A stretch of DNA of 10,871 nt from an uncultured Fimbriimonadales bacterium (GTDB taxonomy: Bacteria; Armatimonadota; Fimbriimonadia; Fimbriimonadales; GBS-DC). Made by a program: the position numbers and the translations under genes. The notes under the pieces were generated by a model, which was not told where the DNA came from, did no database searches, and saw only the letters and a program-made list of their open reading frames with translations. Location of the stretch: the NCBI GenBank assembly GCA_937934465.1, contig CALGZO010000204.1, positions 1-10,871 of the forward strand, read 5' to 3'. Below are positions 1-6,267 of this stretch, piece after piece (within the stretch, counting starts at the first letter, position 1; each line of letters starts with the position of its first letter).

Positions 1-546
1 ACGCACGCACCCCCTGCCACACCCCATCCGACACACGCACCACAGGCAACCAACCCGCCTGCTCCAACGCCCCCAACAACCGCGCCCGATACCCATACAA
101 CGCATCCCCCACCAACAAAGTGCCCCAAGGCAAACCCCCACGCCCATACGCCGCCACCCACTCTCCCAACAACCTGCCCTCATCCGCATACGCCTGCCCC
201 AACGCCACCCCCACCACCCACACCCGATTTCCCTGCCAGTACCCCACCGCCACTACTTTCACATGCGAACGCAACCGCCGTATCTCCGCCCCCCGACGAA
301 ACTGCGCATAAAACGGCGTCGCATAGCCTACTCCTGTGCCGTCTACCATCGCATAGGGCGTCTGCGCAGTCGGCGCCTCCAGACCAGCCACGCCAAGAGT
401 TGATGCCAGCGTTCCTCAGAGATGGTATGGATGCGATAGATCAGCGTACTCAAAGCGGGCAGGGCGTGATTGGGGAGTGTCTCAAGGGCGAGGGCGTAGG
501 TGAAACGAGGCGTCGTGAACGCGAGAGGGCAAGGTACTCGCGCCAA
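1..546 (-). pseudogene. DDE transposase remnant, frameshifted, C-terminus beyond left edge
   Basis: Read on the minus strand, positions 546-391 encode a helical N-terminal stretch (TLPNHALPALSTLIYRI, then ISEERWHQLLAWL). After a one-base change of frame near 385-395, positions 388-2 stay open to the window edge and encode PYAMVDGTGVGYATPFYAQF, then RSHVKVVAVGYW and LLVGDALYGYRARLL. The Asp of VDGTG and the Asp of VGDALYG fit the first two acidic residues of an IS4/IS5-type DDE transposase; the catalytic Glu would lie past the edge. No long A or T run is seen at the frame change, so decay is more likely than programmed frameshifting. The TTG at 546 is only the most upstream possible start. The true N-terminus may be lost, because this end overlaps a different gene remnant on the plus strand. 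No terminal inverted repeat was identified. Codons end overwhelmingly in G or T (GGG, GTG, TTG), unlike the neighbours. Confidence 0.7.
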
Positions 547-1105
547 CCCGCGAACCTACTTCCTGCCCGAAGGGATTGGTGAAATAGGGAAATTCCATAC
601 ACATGAGATTTCCTTCACTATTTCACCAAACGGCGAGGCGTTAGAGAGTGAACCCGAAGCCTCGATTGGTGAAACGATTGAGGAAATTTCAGTGAAATTT
701 CACCCAAATTCACCAATCCCGATGGAGAGATGGTTGCCGCGAATGAGGGAAATAGTGAAGGAAATTCCGATTCTGTAGAATTTTCCTATTTCCGCATTTC
801 ACCTTCGCGCGCCGCGAGTGATGACGCGCTGGAGCAGTTTATTGCTCTATGGCAATCTGATGAGGTTTTCCCGCCCGAACCTCACGAGATTGACGACTTG
901 CGCACCCTATGGCAGGTAGTCCGCTCGCGAGGGTTCCCTACTCGCACACCCGCTTCGCGAGAACAAGCAGGTGGATCTAAACTCGCTTGTGAATCGCCCG
1001 TGTACGCTGGTAGTGATTCGCGCCAGCAAACCCGACGGCACAGCCTACAACCGAATAGAGGATGTGCTACCCGCGCCGCCACCTGACGACCTGTTCGAGG
1101 CATAA
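500..1105 (+). pseudogene. Broken phage- or plasmid-type gene, possibly replication protein
   Basis: Three pieces in changing frames read like one decayed gene. Piece one (to the stop at 776-778) contains GQGTRANPRTYFLPEG, which resembles the G-x-G-T-x-x-N-P-x-x-Y-x-L-P segment after the winged-helix domain of some phage replication proteins; this is a family impression, not a proven match. Piece two, one frame over and open from 682, gives DDALEQFIALWQSDEVFPPE and then HEIDDLRTLWQVVRSRG. Piece three, back in the first frame from about 920, gives LVNRPCTLVVIRASKPDG and ends DDLFEA with the stop at 1103-1105. The tail resembles phage proteins that end in a small beta domain. At least two frame changes (between about 690 and 776, and about 920-955) break it, and the 5' end meets the transposase remnant near 500-546. 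The middle is a repeat-rich linker. Confidence 0.4.
572..803. repeat. Cluster of TGAAAT/ATTTCA dyads, iteron-like
   Basis: Several exact inverted repeats share the word TGAAAT. GGGATTGGTGAA (572-583) is mirrored at 709-720. TTGGTGAAATAG (576-587) is mirrored at 618-629. The 17-base ATTTCCTTCACTATTTC (608-624) is mirrored exactly at 749-765. GTGAAATTTCAC (692-703) is a perfect palindrome, GAAATTTC (683-690) another, and a further ATTTCACC ends at 803. The cluster lies inside the linker of the broken gene at 500-1105. A replication-origin or regulator-binding role is inference; what is seen is only the repeated words. Confidence 0.55.
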
Positions 1106-1118
1106 CTCCAAACCCGAA

Positions 1119-1155
1119 GCAGGCGAGGGAAGACCATTCCAACCCCCTCGCCTGC
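1119..1155. other. 11-bp perfect stem-loop between genes
   Basis: GCAGGCGAGGG (1119-1129) pairs exactly with CCCTCGCCTGC (1145-1155) around a 15-base loop. It sits between the stop of the broken gene (1105) and the Shine-Dalgarno of the next gene (1170-1174). No T run follows on either strand, so it is not a standard intrinsic terminator. It could be a factor-dependent stop or an RNA-stabilising element. Confidence 0.5.
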
Positions 1156-1180
1156 CCTACACGCACGATGGAGGTGTGCT

Positions 1181-1534
1181 ATGCGAGTATACCGCAAGAT
1201 TGAAGTTCGCCTGCCCGATGGACGCGCGGTTGGGCACATAGAGGGTGGCACTTTTTACCGAACCTTCCACGCCTCGCGCCATCTCGTGCGCAAGCCCTGC
1301 CCTGCTCTCGCCATCTGTGAGCAAACCTACCGTAAGTACCGCCCGTTCTTTACCGAACTGGAGTGGTATGACGCCGAAACTCAGCGCACTTACAGAATCA
1401 GTGCCACAACCTTTGAGCAACGCGCGTTTCGGCTCTCACGAGGCTATGGCGAGCAGTATGCTGTCGGGTTGCGCTATTGGGCAGTCCACGACCCGAACGC
1501 GCCCCCTCAAGGGCAACTCGCGCTTGCCTTGTAA
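1181..1534 (+). CDS. Hypothetical protein, 117 aa, accessory element
   Basis: I do not recognise this protein. The start is well supported: GGAGG at 1170-1174 lies 6 bases before ATG 1181. The product begins MRVYRKIEVRLPDGRAVGHI and has a beta-strand-like first third, then a basic aromatic middle (TYRKYRPFFTELEWYD), then RTYRISATTFEQRAFRLSRG. It ends in a short hydrophobic tail QLALAL. No signal peptide, membrane segment or known motif is seen. Two cysteines (CPALAIC) lie near residues 40-46. It is preceded and followed by strong stem-loops and sits between the broken replication-like gene and a gene resembling a small terminase, so a phage or plasmid accessory role is inferred from position only. 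Overlapping frames (1245-1568 plus, 1157-1420 minus) lack a comparable ribosome binding site. Confidence 0.6.
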   Translation: MRVYRKIEVRLPDGRAVGHIEGGTFYRTFHASRHLVRKPCPALAICEQTYRKYRPFFTELEWYDAETQRTYRISATTFEQRAFRLSRGYGEQYAVGLRYWAVHDPNAPPQGQLALAL

Positions 1535-1552
1535 ACGCGCTCTCCACACCCT

Positions 1553-1615
1553 CTCGCGTGCAGGGTAGGGTTCCTGTACCCCCCTGCCGCGAGAAGCCCT
1601 GCAGAAAGGGTTTCT
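1553..1615 (+). other. Two nested strong stem-loops after the 1181 gene
   Basis: CTCGCG-T-GCAGGG (1553-1565) pairs with CCCTGCCGCGAG (1582-1593), 12 base pairs with one bulged T. Starting two bases before that stem ends, AGAAGCCCT (1592-1600) pairs with AGGGTTTCT (1607-1615) with one G-U pair. The two structures share bases and may be alternatives. No T run follows. A related arrangement recurs at 2182-2234. Confidence 0.5.
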
Positions 1616-1678
1616 GGACACGAAACGCGCATTTTTCAGCAAGGCGTCCAGTCCATAATGCGCTGTATAAAGTGCGTT

Positions 1679-2053
1679 ATGCCGAAGCGAATACCGAAGG
1701 AGTCCTACGGCGTCCTACTTCGCGCCCTACAGTTTGGGCATTCCCGCGAAGCCGCTTGTGGGCTTGCAGGACTTGCTCGTAGCACTTTTTATGCGAAACT
1801 ACGCTCTGACGAGCGTTTCAGAGAGCGCGTGGAGCAAGCCGAAGCACTCGCGGTTTCTGTTGCCGAAACCGCCGTGCTTGAAGCCATCCGAAACGGCGAC
1901 ACGCGGTGTGCTGTGTGGTTTCTTGAACGCCGAGCGCGAGATGTTTATGGCAAGGACGCCCGTCCAGAAGATGAGGGCTACACCATCGAGATTCTCAGCC
2001 CACCAGATGACGGTAGCGTGCCCTACACGGTTCACTACGCAAAAAAGCCCTAA
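1679..2053 (+). CDS. Phage terminase small subunit-like helix-turn-helix protein
   Basis: The product begins MPKRIPKE and has an N-terminal helix-turn-helix (roughly residues 18-50: REAACGLAGLARSTFYAKLR, then SDERFRERVEQAEA). An amphipathic helical segment ending CAVWFLERRARDVYGKD follows. This order, an HTH for selecting a step of DNA, then an ERVEQAEA helix, then A-x-W-x-L-E-R-R, is what I know from phage small terminases and related HTH proteins; such proteins recognise phage DNA for packaging with a large ATPase subunit. No large subunit follows, so the packaging gene is stranded and probably not functional as such. ATG 1658 in the same frame would add seven residues (131 aa). Neither start has a Shine-Dalgarno. 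I prefer 1679 because TATAAA (1666-1671) would give a leaderless message there and because MPKR is a more usual beginning. Confidence 0.55.
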   Translation: MPKRIPKESYGVLLRALQFGHSREAACGLAGLARSTFYAKLRSDERFRERVEQAEALAVSVAETAVLEAIRNGDTRCAVWFLERRARDVYGKDARPEDEGYTIEILSPPDDGSVPYTVHYAKKP

Positions 2054-2098
2054 TCCTCTCACGAAACCAGCAGGAATCTTGCCACTCACGGCGAAACT

Positions 2099-2133
2099 AA
2101 AAAATCGCCTACCTGTTCACGGCAGGTAGGCGA
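2099..2133 (-). terminator. Intrinsic terminator-like hairpin, minus strand
   Basis: TCGCCTACCTG (2105-2115) and CAGGTAGGCGA (2123-2133) form a perfect 11-bp stem with a 7-base loop. AAAAAA at 2099-2104 reads as a T6 run directly after the stem on the minus strand, the standard intrinsic terminator shape. No minus-strand gene is visible to its right, so what it would stop is unclear; it could block transcription entering the phage remnant from the tRNA side. On the plus strand no T run follows. Confidence 0.5.
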
Positions 2134-2136
2134 GGT

Positions 2137-2161
2137 GCTACCGCAGGTGAGGTACGGTAGC
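2137..2161. other. Second perfect stem-loop, 7 bp
   Basis: GCTACCG (2137-2143) pairs exactly with CGGTAGC (2155-2161) around an 11-base loop, four bases after the preceding hairpin. There is no T run. The two hairpins together make a tandem structured stretch in a gene-free zone (2054-2363). Confidence 0.45.
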
Positions 2162-2181
2162 GAGAAGAGTTTACCCGAACC

Positions 2182-2259
2182 CTCGCGAAACTCCTGCCCC
2201 CTGCGAGAAGCCCCTCACGGAAAATCGGGTTTCTGTCCCGTTCACCCGTAAAAACGGGA
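2182..2259 (+). repeat. Stem-loop block, diverged copy of the 1553-1615 block
   Basis: CTCGC (2182-2186) pairs with GCGAG (2203-2207). AGAAGCCC (2206-2213) pairs with GGGTTTCT (2227-2234). TCCCGTT (2236-2242) pairs with AACGGGA (2253-2259). The order CCCCTGC, GCGAGAAGCCC, then GGGTTTCTG repeats that at 1581-1616, so these look like two diverged copies of one element. The rest of the gene-free zone 2054-2363 shows no ORF and no convincing promoter for the tRNA. Confidence 0.45.
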
Positions 2260-2363
2260 TGGCAGTGCGGTGCATACCGCCAGCCTGCTTCATGTCAGGT
2301 TCGTGATGGGTACAACGCATAGTGTATGGTGGACTGAAGAGGCACTACAGAGGGTAGGAGCAA

Positions 2364-2437
<74 letters not shown>

Positions 2438-2444
2438 GAGGATT

Positions 2445-3200
2445 ATGGCGCAAGATAAGATTGTCATCTCCGGCGCGCGTGAACACAACCTCAAGAACCT
2501 GCATGTCGAAATCCCGCGCGACCAGCTCGTTGTGATTACAGGCGTGTCGGGGTCGGGCAAGTCCACGCTCGCGTTCGATACCCTCTACGCCGAGGGGCAA
2601 CGCCGCTATGTCGAGAGCCTCTCATCCTACGCCCGACAGTTCCTCGGCGTGATGGACAAGCCCGATGTCGACTCCATCGAGGGTCTCTCGCCCGCCATCT
2701 CAATCGACCAGAAATCCACCAGCCACAACCCGCGCAGCACGGTGGGCACTGTGACGGAGATTTACGACTATCTGCGGTTGCTGTTCGCCCGCGCTGGACG
2801 CCCCCACTGCCCTCAGTGTGGCAAGCCCATCGCGCGACAGACGGTGGACGGCATCGTGGACACGGTAATGCGCCTTCCTGAAGGCACGCGCATCCAAGTG
2901 CTTGCGCCCGTCGTGCGCGGACGCAAGGGCGAGTATCGCCATGTGTTCAGCGAGGCGCAAAAACTCGGATTCGTGCGCGTGCGCGTTGATGGGCAAATCT
3001 ACGAGGTCGCCGACCCGCCCACGCTGGACCGATATAAACAGCACACCATCGAGATTGTGATAGACCGCATCGTCGTGCGCGAGGGCGTGCAGTCGCGCTT
3101 GGCGGAGGCGGTGGAGACCAGCCTGAAACTGGCGAAAGGCTTGGTGACGATTCATATCGTGAGTTTGCCAGAGCAGGCAGTGGTGCAGGGGGGCGAATGA
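2445..3200 (+). CDS. uvrA: UvrA N-terminal fragment, truncated at 251 aa
   Basis: The product matches the start of excinuclease subunit UvrA, which scans DNA for lesions with UvrB in nucleotide excision repair. Visible marks are ISGAREHNLKNL, Walker A GVSGSGKST (residues 33-41), the Q-loop-side segment RRYVESLSSYARQFL, IEGLSPAISIDQK, a CPQC zinc half-site (122-125), and the UvrB-binding region (about 130-230). After VETSLKLAKGLVTIHIV the family resemblance ends, and a tail SLPEQAVVQGGE leads to a stop at 3198-3200. Normal UvrA has about 940 residues with two ATPase halves. Here the first signature motif, first Walker B and the whole second half are missing, so excision function is not expected. 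The frame is clean for about 240 codons, which argues for a recent deletion fusing uvrA to the end of another gene, or for an assembly join. SD-like AGAGG (2437-2441) touches the tRNA CCA. The stop overlaps deoB by four bases. Confidence 0.85.
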   Translation: MAQDKIVISGAREHNLKNLHVEIPRDQLVVITGVSGSGKSTLAFDTLYAEGQRRYVESLSSYARQFLGVMDKPDVDSIEGLSPAISIDQKSTSHNPRSTVGTVTEIYDYLRLLFARAGRPHCPQCGKPIARQTVDGIVDTVMRLPEGTRIQVLAPVVRGRKGEYRHVFSEAQKLGFVRVRVDGQIYEVADPPTLDRYKQHTIEIVIDRIVVREGVQSRLAEAVETSLKLAKGLVTIHIVSLPEQAVVQGGE

Positions 3201-4366
3201 GCGGGTTTGACCGAGCGATACTCGTCGTGCTGGACGGCTGCGGCGTGGGCGCAGCGCCCGACGCCGCCGACTACGGCGATGTCGGCGAGAACCATCCCGA
3301 CACGCTGGGACACTTGGCAGAGGCAGTGGGCGGTTTGAACCTGCCCACGCTGCAAGCGCTGGGGCTGGGCAATATCGCGCCGCTGCGGGGCGTTCCACCT
3401 GCCGACGCCCCACGCGCTCACTACGGCAAGGTGCAGCCCCACTCCAAAGGCAAAGACTCAGTCACAGGGCACTGGGAGATGATGGGCGTCCACACGGAAG
3501 TCCCGTTCCCCACCTACCCCAACGGTTTTCCGCCCGAGATTATGCAAGCGTTCGAATCGCGCATCGGCAGGCAGACGCTGGGCAACTACCCCGCCTCAGG
3601 GACGGAAATCATCCGCCAGCTCGGCGCGGAACACCTGCGCACAGGCAAGCCGATTGTCTACACCAGCGCGGACAGCGTGTTCCAGATTGCCGCGCACGAG
3701 GCGGTAATCCCTGTTGAGGCGCTCTATCGGATGTGCGAAATCGCGCGCGAGCTGCTGCAGCCGCCGCACCATGTGCAGCGCGTGATTGCGCGTCCATTTA
3801 TCGGCGACAGCCCAGAGACCTTTCGGCGCACCGAAAACCGCCGCGACTTCCCACTGCCCCCGCCGCCCAACCTGATCGATGCGCTTGCGGAGCGAGGCGT
3901 CGGCGTGTATGGCGTCGGCGTCGTGCCTGAGCTGTTCGTCTATCGGGGGTTCCGACACGCCGAGCGCACACAAAGCAACCCCGAACATCACCAAGCGTTA
4001 GTGCGCGCATTAGCGAGCGATTGCGCCTTTATCTTCGCCAACTTTGAAGACTTCGACATGCTCTACGGGCATCGGAACGACCCTGAGGGCTTCGCCCGTG
4101 CGCTGGAGGCGTTCGACGGCATGCTCGCGGAGCTGCTCGCCCTGCTTCAGCCGACCGATTGGCTGATTCTGACCGCCGATCACGGCAACGACCCCACCAC
4201 TCCCAGCACTGACCACTCGCGCGAGTACCTGCCGCTGCTCATCTACTCGCCGTCAGTTGAGGCAGGGCGCGACTTGGGAGTGCGGCGCACGCTCGCCGAC
4301 ATCGGCGCAACGATTGGGGCGCGTTGGGGGGCGTCGCTCGCGCACGGCGTCGATATGCTCGCCTAA
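3197..4366 (+). CDS. deoB: Phosphopentomutase
   Basis: This cytosolic enzyme of the alkaline phosphatase superfamily interconverts ribose or deoxyribose 1- and 5-phosphates in nucleoside salvage. Its 389 residues are the normal length. Visible motifs are VVLDGCGVGAAPDA (metal ligand D13), GKDSVTGHWEMMG (86-98), SGTEII, the segment IVYTSADSVFQIAAHE, RVIARPFIGD, ANFEDFDMLYGHRND and, near the end, LTADHGNDPTTPSTDHSRE with the two-metal Asp/His ligands. In the DeoB proteins I remember, the phosphorylated residue is Thr in KDT; here that place is Ser88, a conservative change. ATG 3197 overlaps the uvrA-fragment stop (ATGA), and a purine-rich AGGGGGG lies just upstream, so translation is probably coupled to the gene before it. 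The C-terminal stop overlaps the convergent DUF5658 gene by four bases. Confidence 0.95.
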   Translation: MSGFDRAILVVLDGCGVGAAPDAADYGDVGENHPDTLGHLAEAVGGLNLPTLQALGLGNIAPLRGVPPADAPRAHYGKVQPHSKGKDSVTGHWEMMGVHTEVPFPTYPNGFPPEIMQAFESRIGRQTLGNYPASGTEIIRQLGAEHLRTGKPIVYTSADSVFQIAAHEAVIPVEALYRMCEIARELLQPPHHVQRVIARPFIGDSPETFRRTENRRDFPLPPPPNLIDALAERGVGVYGVGVVPELFVYRGFRHAERTQSNPEHHQALVRALASDCAFIFANFEDFDMLYGHRNDPEGFARALEAFDGMLAELLALLQPTDWLILTADHGNDPTTPSTDHSREYLPLLIYSPSVEAGRDLGVRRTLADIGATIGARWGASLAHGVDMLA

Positions 4367-4665
4367 CGCGCCACGAAACTGCTCACCAACGCGCCGCCTA
4401 CCCACAGCGTCAGGTACATCGTGAACCCAAAGCGCAGCCAACGACGCACAAACAGCGGATTCCGACGCCGATACCACTCGGCAAGCCCCACCGCCATCGC
4501 CAGCGTCGAAAACTTCACCGCGAAGAACGCGCCCCAACTCAACTGAATGAACCAGTCCATAATCGGATTGAACTCGGTCGCATACCCGCGCGTGATTAGC
4601 CAGTAGGTACTTAGTGAGTCGGCAAGCACCAGCAGAATCAGTCCCCAAGTCTCTTTGTGGCGCAC
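4363..4665 (-). CDS. DUF5658 family small membrane protein
   Basis: A 100-residue protein with three likely membrane helices: about 7-26 (LILLVLADSLSTYWLIT), 42-62 (LSWGAFFAVKFSTLAMAVGL) and 78-97 (FGFTMYLTLWVGGALVSSF). The loop GYATEFNPIMDWF after helix one, with E-x-N-P, and the Asp/Ser-rich first helix are typical of DUF5658 as I know it; its function is unknown. Basic residues (EWYRRRNPLFVRRWLR) between helices two and three suggest that loop is cytoplasmic. The start is GTG 4665 (MRHKETWG), with no clear Shine-Dalgarno. It is divergent from the M32 carboxypeptidase with only 47 bases between starts, so the two probably share a control region. It converges on deoB with a four-base overlap and no room for a terminator. 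Confidence 0.75.
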   Translation of the reverse strand: MRHKETWGLILLVLADSLSTYWLITRGYATEFNPIMDWFIQLSWGAFFAVKFSTLAMAVGLAEWYRRRNPLFVRRWLRFGFTMYLTLWVGGALVSSFVAR

Positions 4666-4671
4666 GCCGAG

Positions 4672-4703
4672 TTGTCAGCAACTTCCGTGCCAGAAGGTAT
4701 AAT
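4672..4703 (+). promoter_or_regulatory. Promoter of M32 carboxypeptidase, likely leaderless
   Basis: A perfect TATAAT (4698-4703) ends 9 bases before ATG 4713. A TTGTCA (4672-4677) is the best -35 candidate but the spacer would be 20 bases, longer than usual. A start site about 7 bases after the -10 box would fall almost on the ATG, giving a leaderless message. No Shine-Dalgarno lies between. Confidence 0.6.
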
Positions 4704-4712
4704 CGGCTCGGT

Positions 4713-6221
4713 ATGGACGCCCGTACAGTTTATCAGAATTTGGAGCGTTGGCAGAAAGAGACTGCACTGTTAGGTTCTATTGCAGGCGTGCTGGGCTGGG
4801 ATCAGCGCGTGATGATGCCCCCGAAAGCCGCGCCCCATCGCGCCGAGCAGCTCGCGTTGCTGTCGGGCATGATTCATCAGCGTGCGACCGACCCGCGTAT
4901 TGGCGAATGGCTGAGCGAGTTAGAGCGGAGCGAGCTGACGCAGCCGTCCGACAGCGTGACCGCCGTGAACATCCGTCAGTGGCGACGCGAGTACGATAAA
5001 CTCACCAAACTGCCCACCGAGCTGGTGATGGAGTTCACGCGCGTCACCAGCCTCGCCGAGAAGGTGTGGGAAGAGGCGCGCGAGGAGTCGGACTTCCGCC
5101 TGTTCCAGCCCCATCTGGAGCGGATTGTGAGCCTCGTGCGTGAGATTGCCGAGCGGCTGGGCTACGCCACCGAACCCTACGATGCGCTGCTGGACGAGTA
5201 CGAGCAGGGCATGACCGCACAAGAGGTGGAGCGGCTGTTTGAACCCCTGCGCCGCCACACGCCCGAACTCGTGGCGCAAATCCGAAACGCCCCACGCCAG
5301 CCCGATACCAGCATCCTGCGCCGCCACTACCCACGCGCCGCGCAGGAAGCCTTCTGCCGACTTATCGCCGAGCGAATCGGCTTCGATTGGCAACGCGGAC
5401 GCTTGGACCCCACCGTGCATCCGTTCGCCACGCGCCTCGCGCCTGGCGATGTGCGCATCACCACGCGCTACTATGAGGATTTTCTCAACCCCTCGCTGTT
5501 CGGAACTATCCACGAGCTCGGACACGCGCTCTACGAGATGGGACTGCCCGAAGAACACTGGGGTACCCCCATGGGCGCGTCTACCTCGCTGGGCATGCAC
5601 GAATCGCAATCGCGCATGTGGGAGAACTTCGTGGGTCGCAGCCGCGCCTTCTGGGAGTATTTCTACCCCATCGCGCAACAGCACTTCGAATCGCTGCGCG
5701 ATACCCCACTCGATGCCTTCGTGTTCGCTGTGAACGCGGTGCAGCCCTCCACCATCCGCGTGGAAGCCGATGAGGTGACCTACAACCTGCATATCATGTT
5801 GCGCTTCGAGTTGGAGTTGGCGCTGATGCGCGGCGAGCTGCAAGTCGCCGACCTGCCCGATGCGTGGCACGAGCGGTTCAAGGCGTATATGGGGTTCACT
5901 CCGCCTAACGACGCCGAGGGCGTGCTGCAGGATGTTCACTGGTCGGGCGGGATGATTGGCTACTTCCCCACTTACAGCTTGGGCAACATCTACGCGGCGC
6001 AGCTCTACGAGGCGGCAGAGCGCGACTTGGGCGACTTGCACGCGCAGTTCCGCAAGGGCGAGTTCACCCCGCTGCTGGAGTGGCTGCGCGAGAAGGTGCA
6101 TCAGCAGGGGCAACGCTACTCGGCGAAGGAGCTTATCGAGCGCATTACAGGCGCGCCGCCCAGCGCGGAACCGCTCATCGCCTACTTCCAGCGCAAGTTC
6201 GCGCCGCTGTATGGGGTGTAA
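4713..6221 (+). CDS. M32 family metallocarboxypeptidase (Taq carboxypeptidase type)
   Basis: A zinc carboxypeptidase of family M32 that removes C-terminal residues from peptides, acting in the cytosol; no signal peptide is present. The 502 residues fit the roughly 500-residue family. The zinc site is HELGH (residues 267-271), and GMHESQSRMWENF follows with E297 as expected third ligand. The N-terminal GVLGWDQRVMMPPKAAPHRA, the segment TRYYEDFLNPSLFGTIHE, VEADEVTYNLHIMLRFELE and SGGMIGYFPTYSLGNIYAAQ are all family landmarks. I chose ATG 4713 (MDARTVYQNLERWQKE) over the far upstream in-frame ATG 4614. The family starts with such a helix, and a perfect -10 box sits just before 4713. A 479-residue open frame on the opposite strand (4920-6359) is a shadow caused by high GC at third positions. 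Confidence 0.95.
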   Translation: MDARTVYQNLERWQKETALLGSIAGVLGWDQRVMMPPKAAPHRAEQLALLSGMIHQRATDPRIGEWLSELERSELTQPSDSVTAVNIRQWRREYDKLTKLPTELVMEFTRVTSLAEKVWEEAREESDFRLFQPHLERIVSLVREIAERLGYATEPYDALLDEYEQGMTAQEVERLFEPLRRHTPELVAQIRNAPRQPDTSILRRHYPRAAQEAFCRLIAERIGFDWQRGRLDPTVHPFATRLAPGDVRITTRYYEDFLNPSLFGTIHELGHALYEMGLPEEHWGTPMGASTSLGMHESQSRMWENFVGRSRAFWEYFYPIAQQHFESLRDTPLDAFVFAVNAVQPSTIRVEADEVTYNLHIMLRFELELALMRGELQVADLPDAWHERFKAYMGFTPPNDAEGVLQDVHWSGGMIGYFPTYSLGNIYAAQLYEAAERDLGDLHAQFRKGEFTPLLEWLREKVHQQGQRYSAKELIERITGAPPSAEPLIAYFQRKFAPLYGV

Positions 6222-6246
6222 ACAGCGCGACAGAGCGAATATCGTG

Positions 6247-6252
6247 TATAAT
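6247..6252 (+). promoter_or_regulatory. -10 box upstream of short ORF and anmK
   Basis: A perfect TATAAT at 6247-6252, 26 bases after the M32 stop. No good -35 match was found 16-18 bases upstream. It would drive the 53-residue ORF at 6268 or a roughly 185-base structured leader before anmK. A second weaker box, CATAAT (6425-6430), lies 14 bases before the anmK start. Confidence 0.45.
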
Positions 6253-6267
6253 AAAGGATTAGTGAGG

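Noticed and set aside
572..803. CRISPR array
   Set aside because: The repeats are short inverted words at irregular spacing, not direct repeats of constant length with equal spacers, and no cas gene is present.
2105..2133. Plus-strand terminator for the terminase-like gene
   Set aside because: The A/T run lies before the stem on the plus strand, so the standard terminator shape exists only on the minus strand.
2700..3413. A 237-codon minus-strand frame across uvrA and deoB
   Set aside because: It spans the junction of two recognised plus-strand genes and has no motif. Arg/Ala-rich composition marks it as a shadow.
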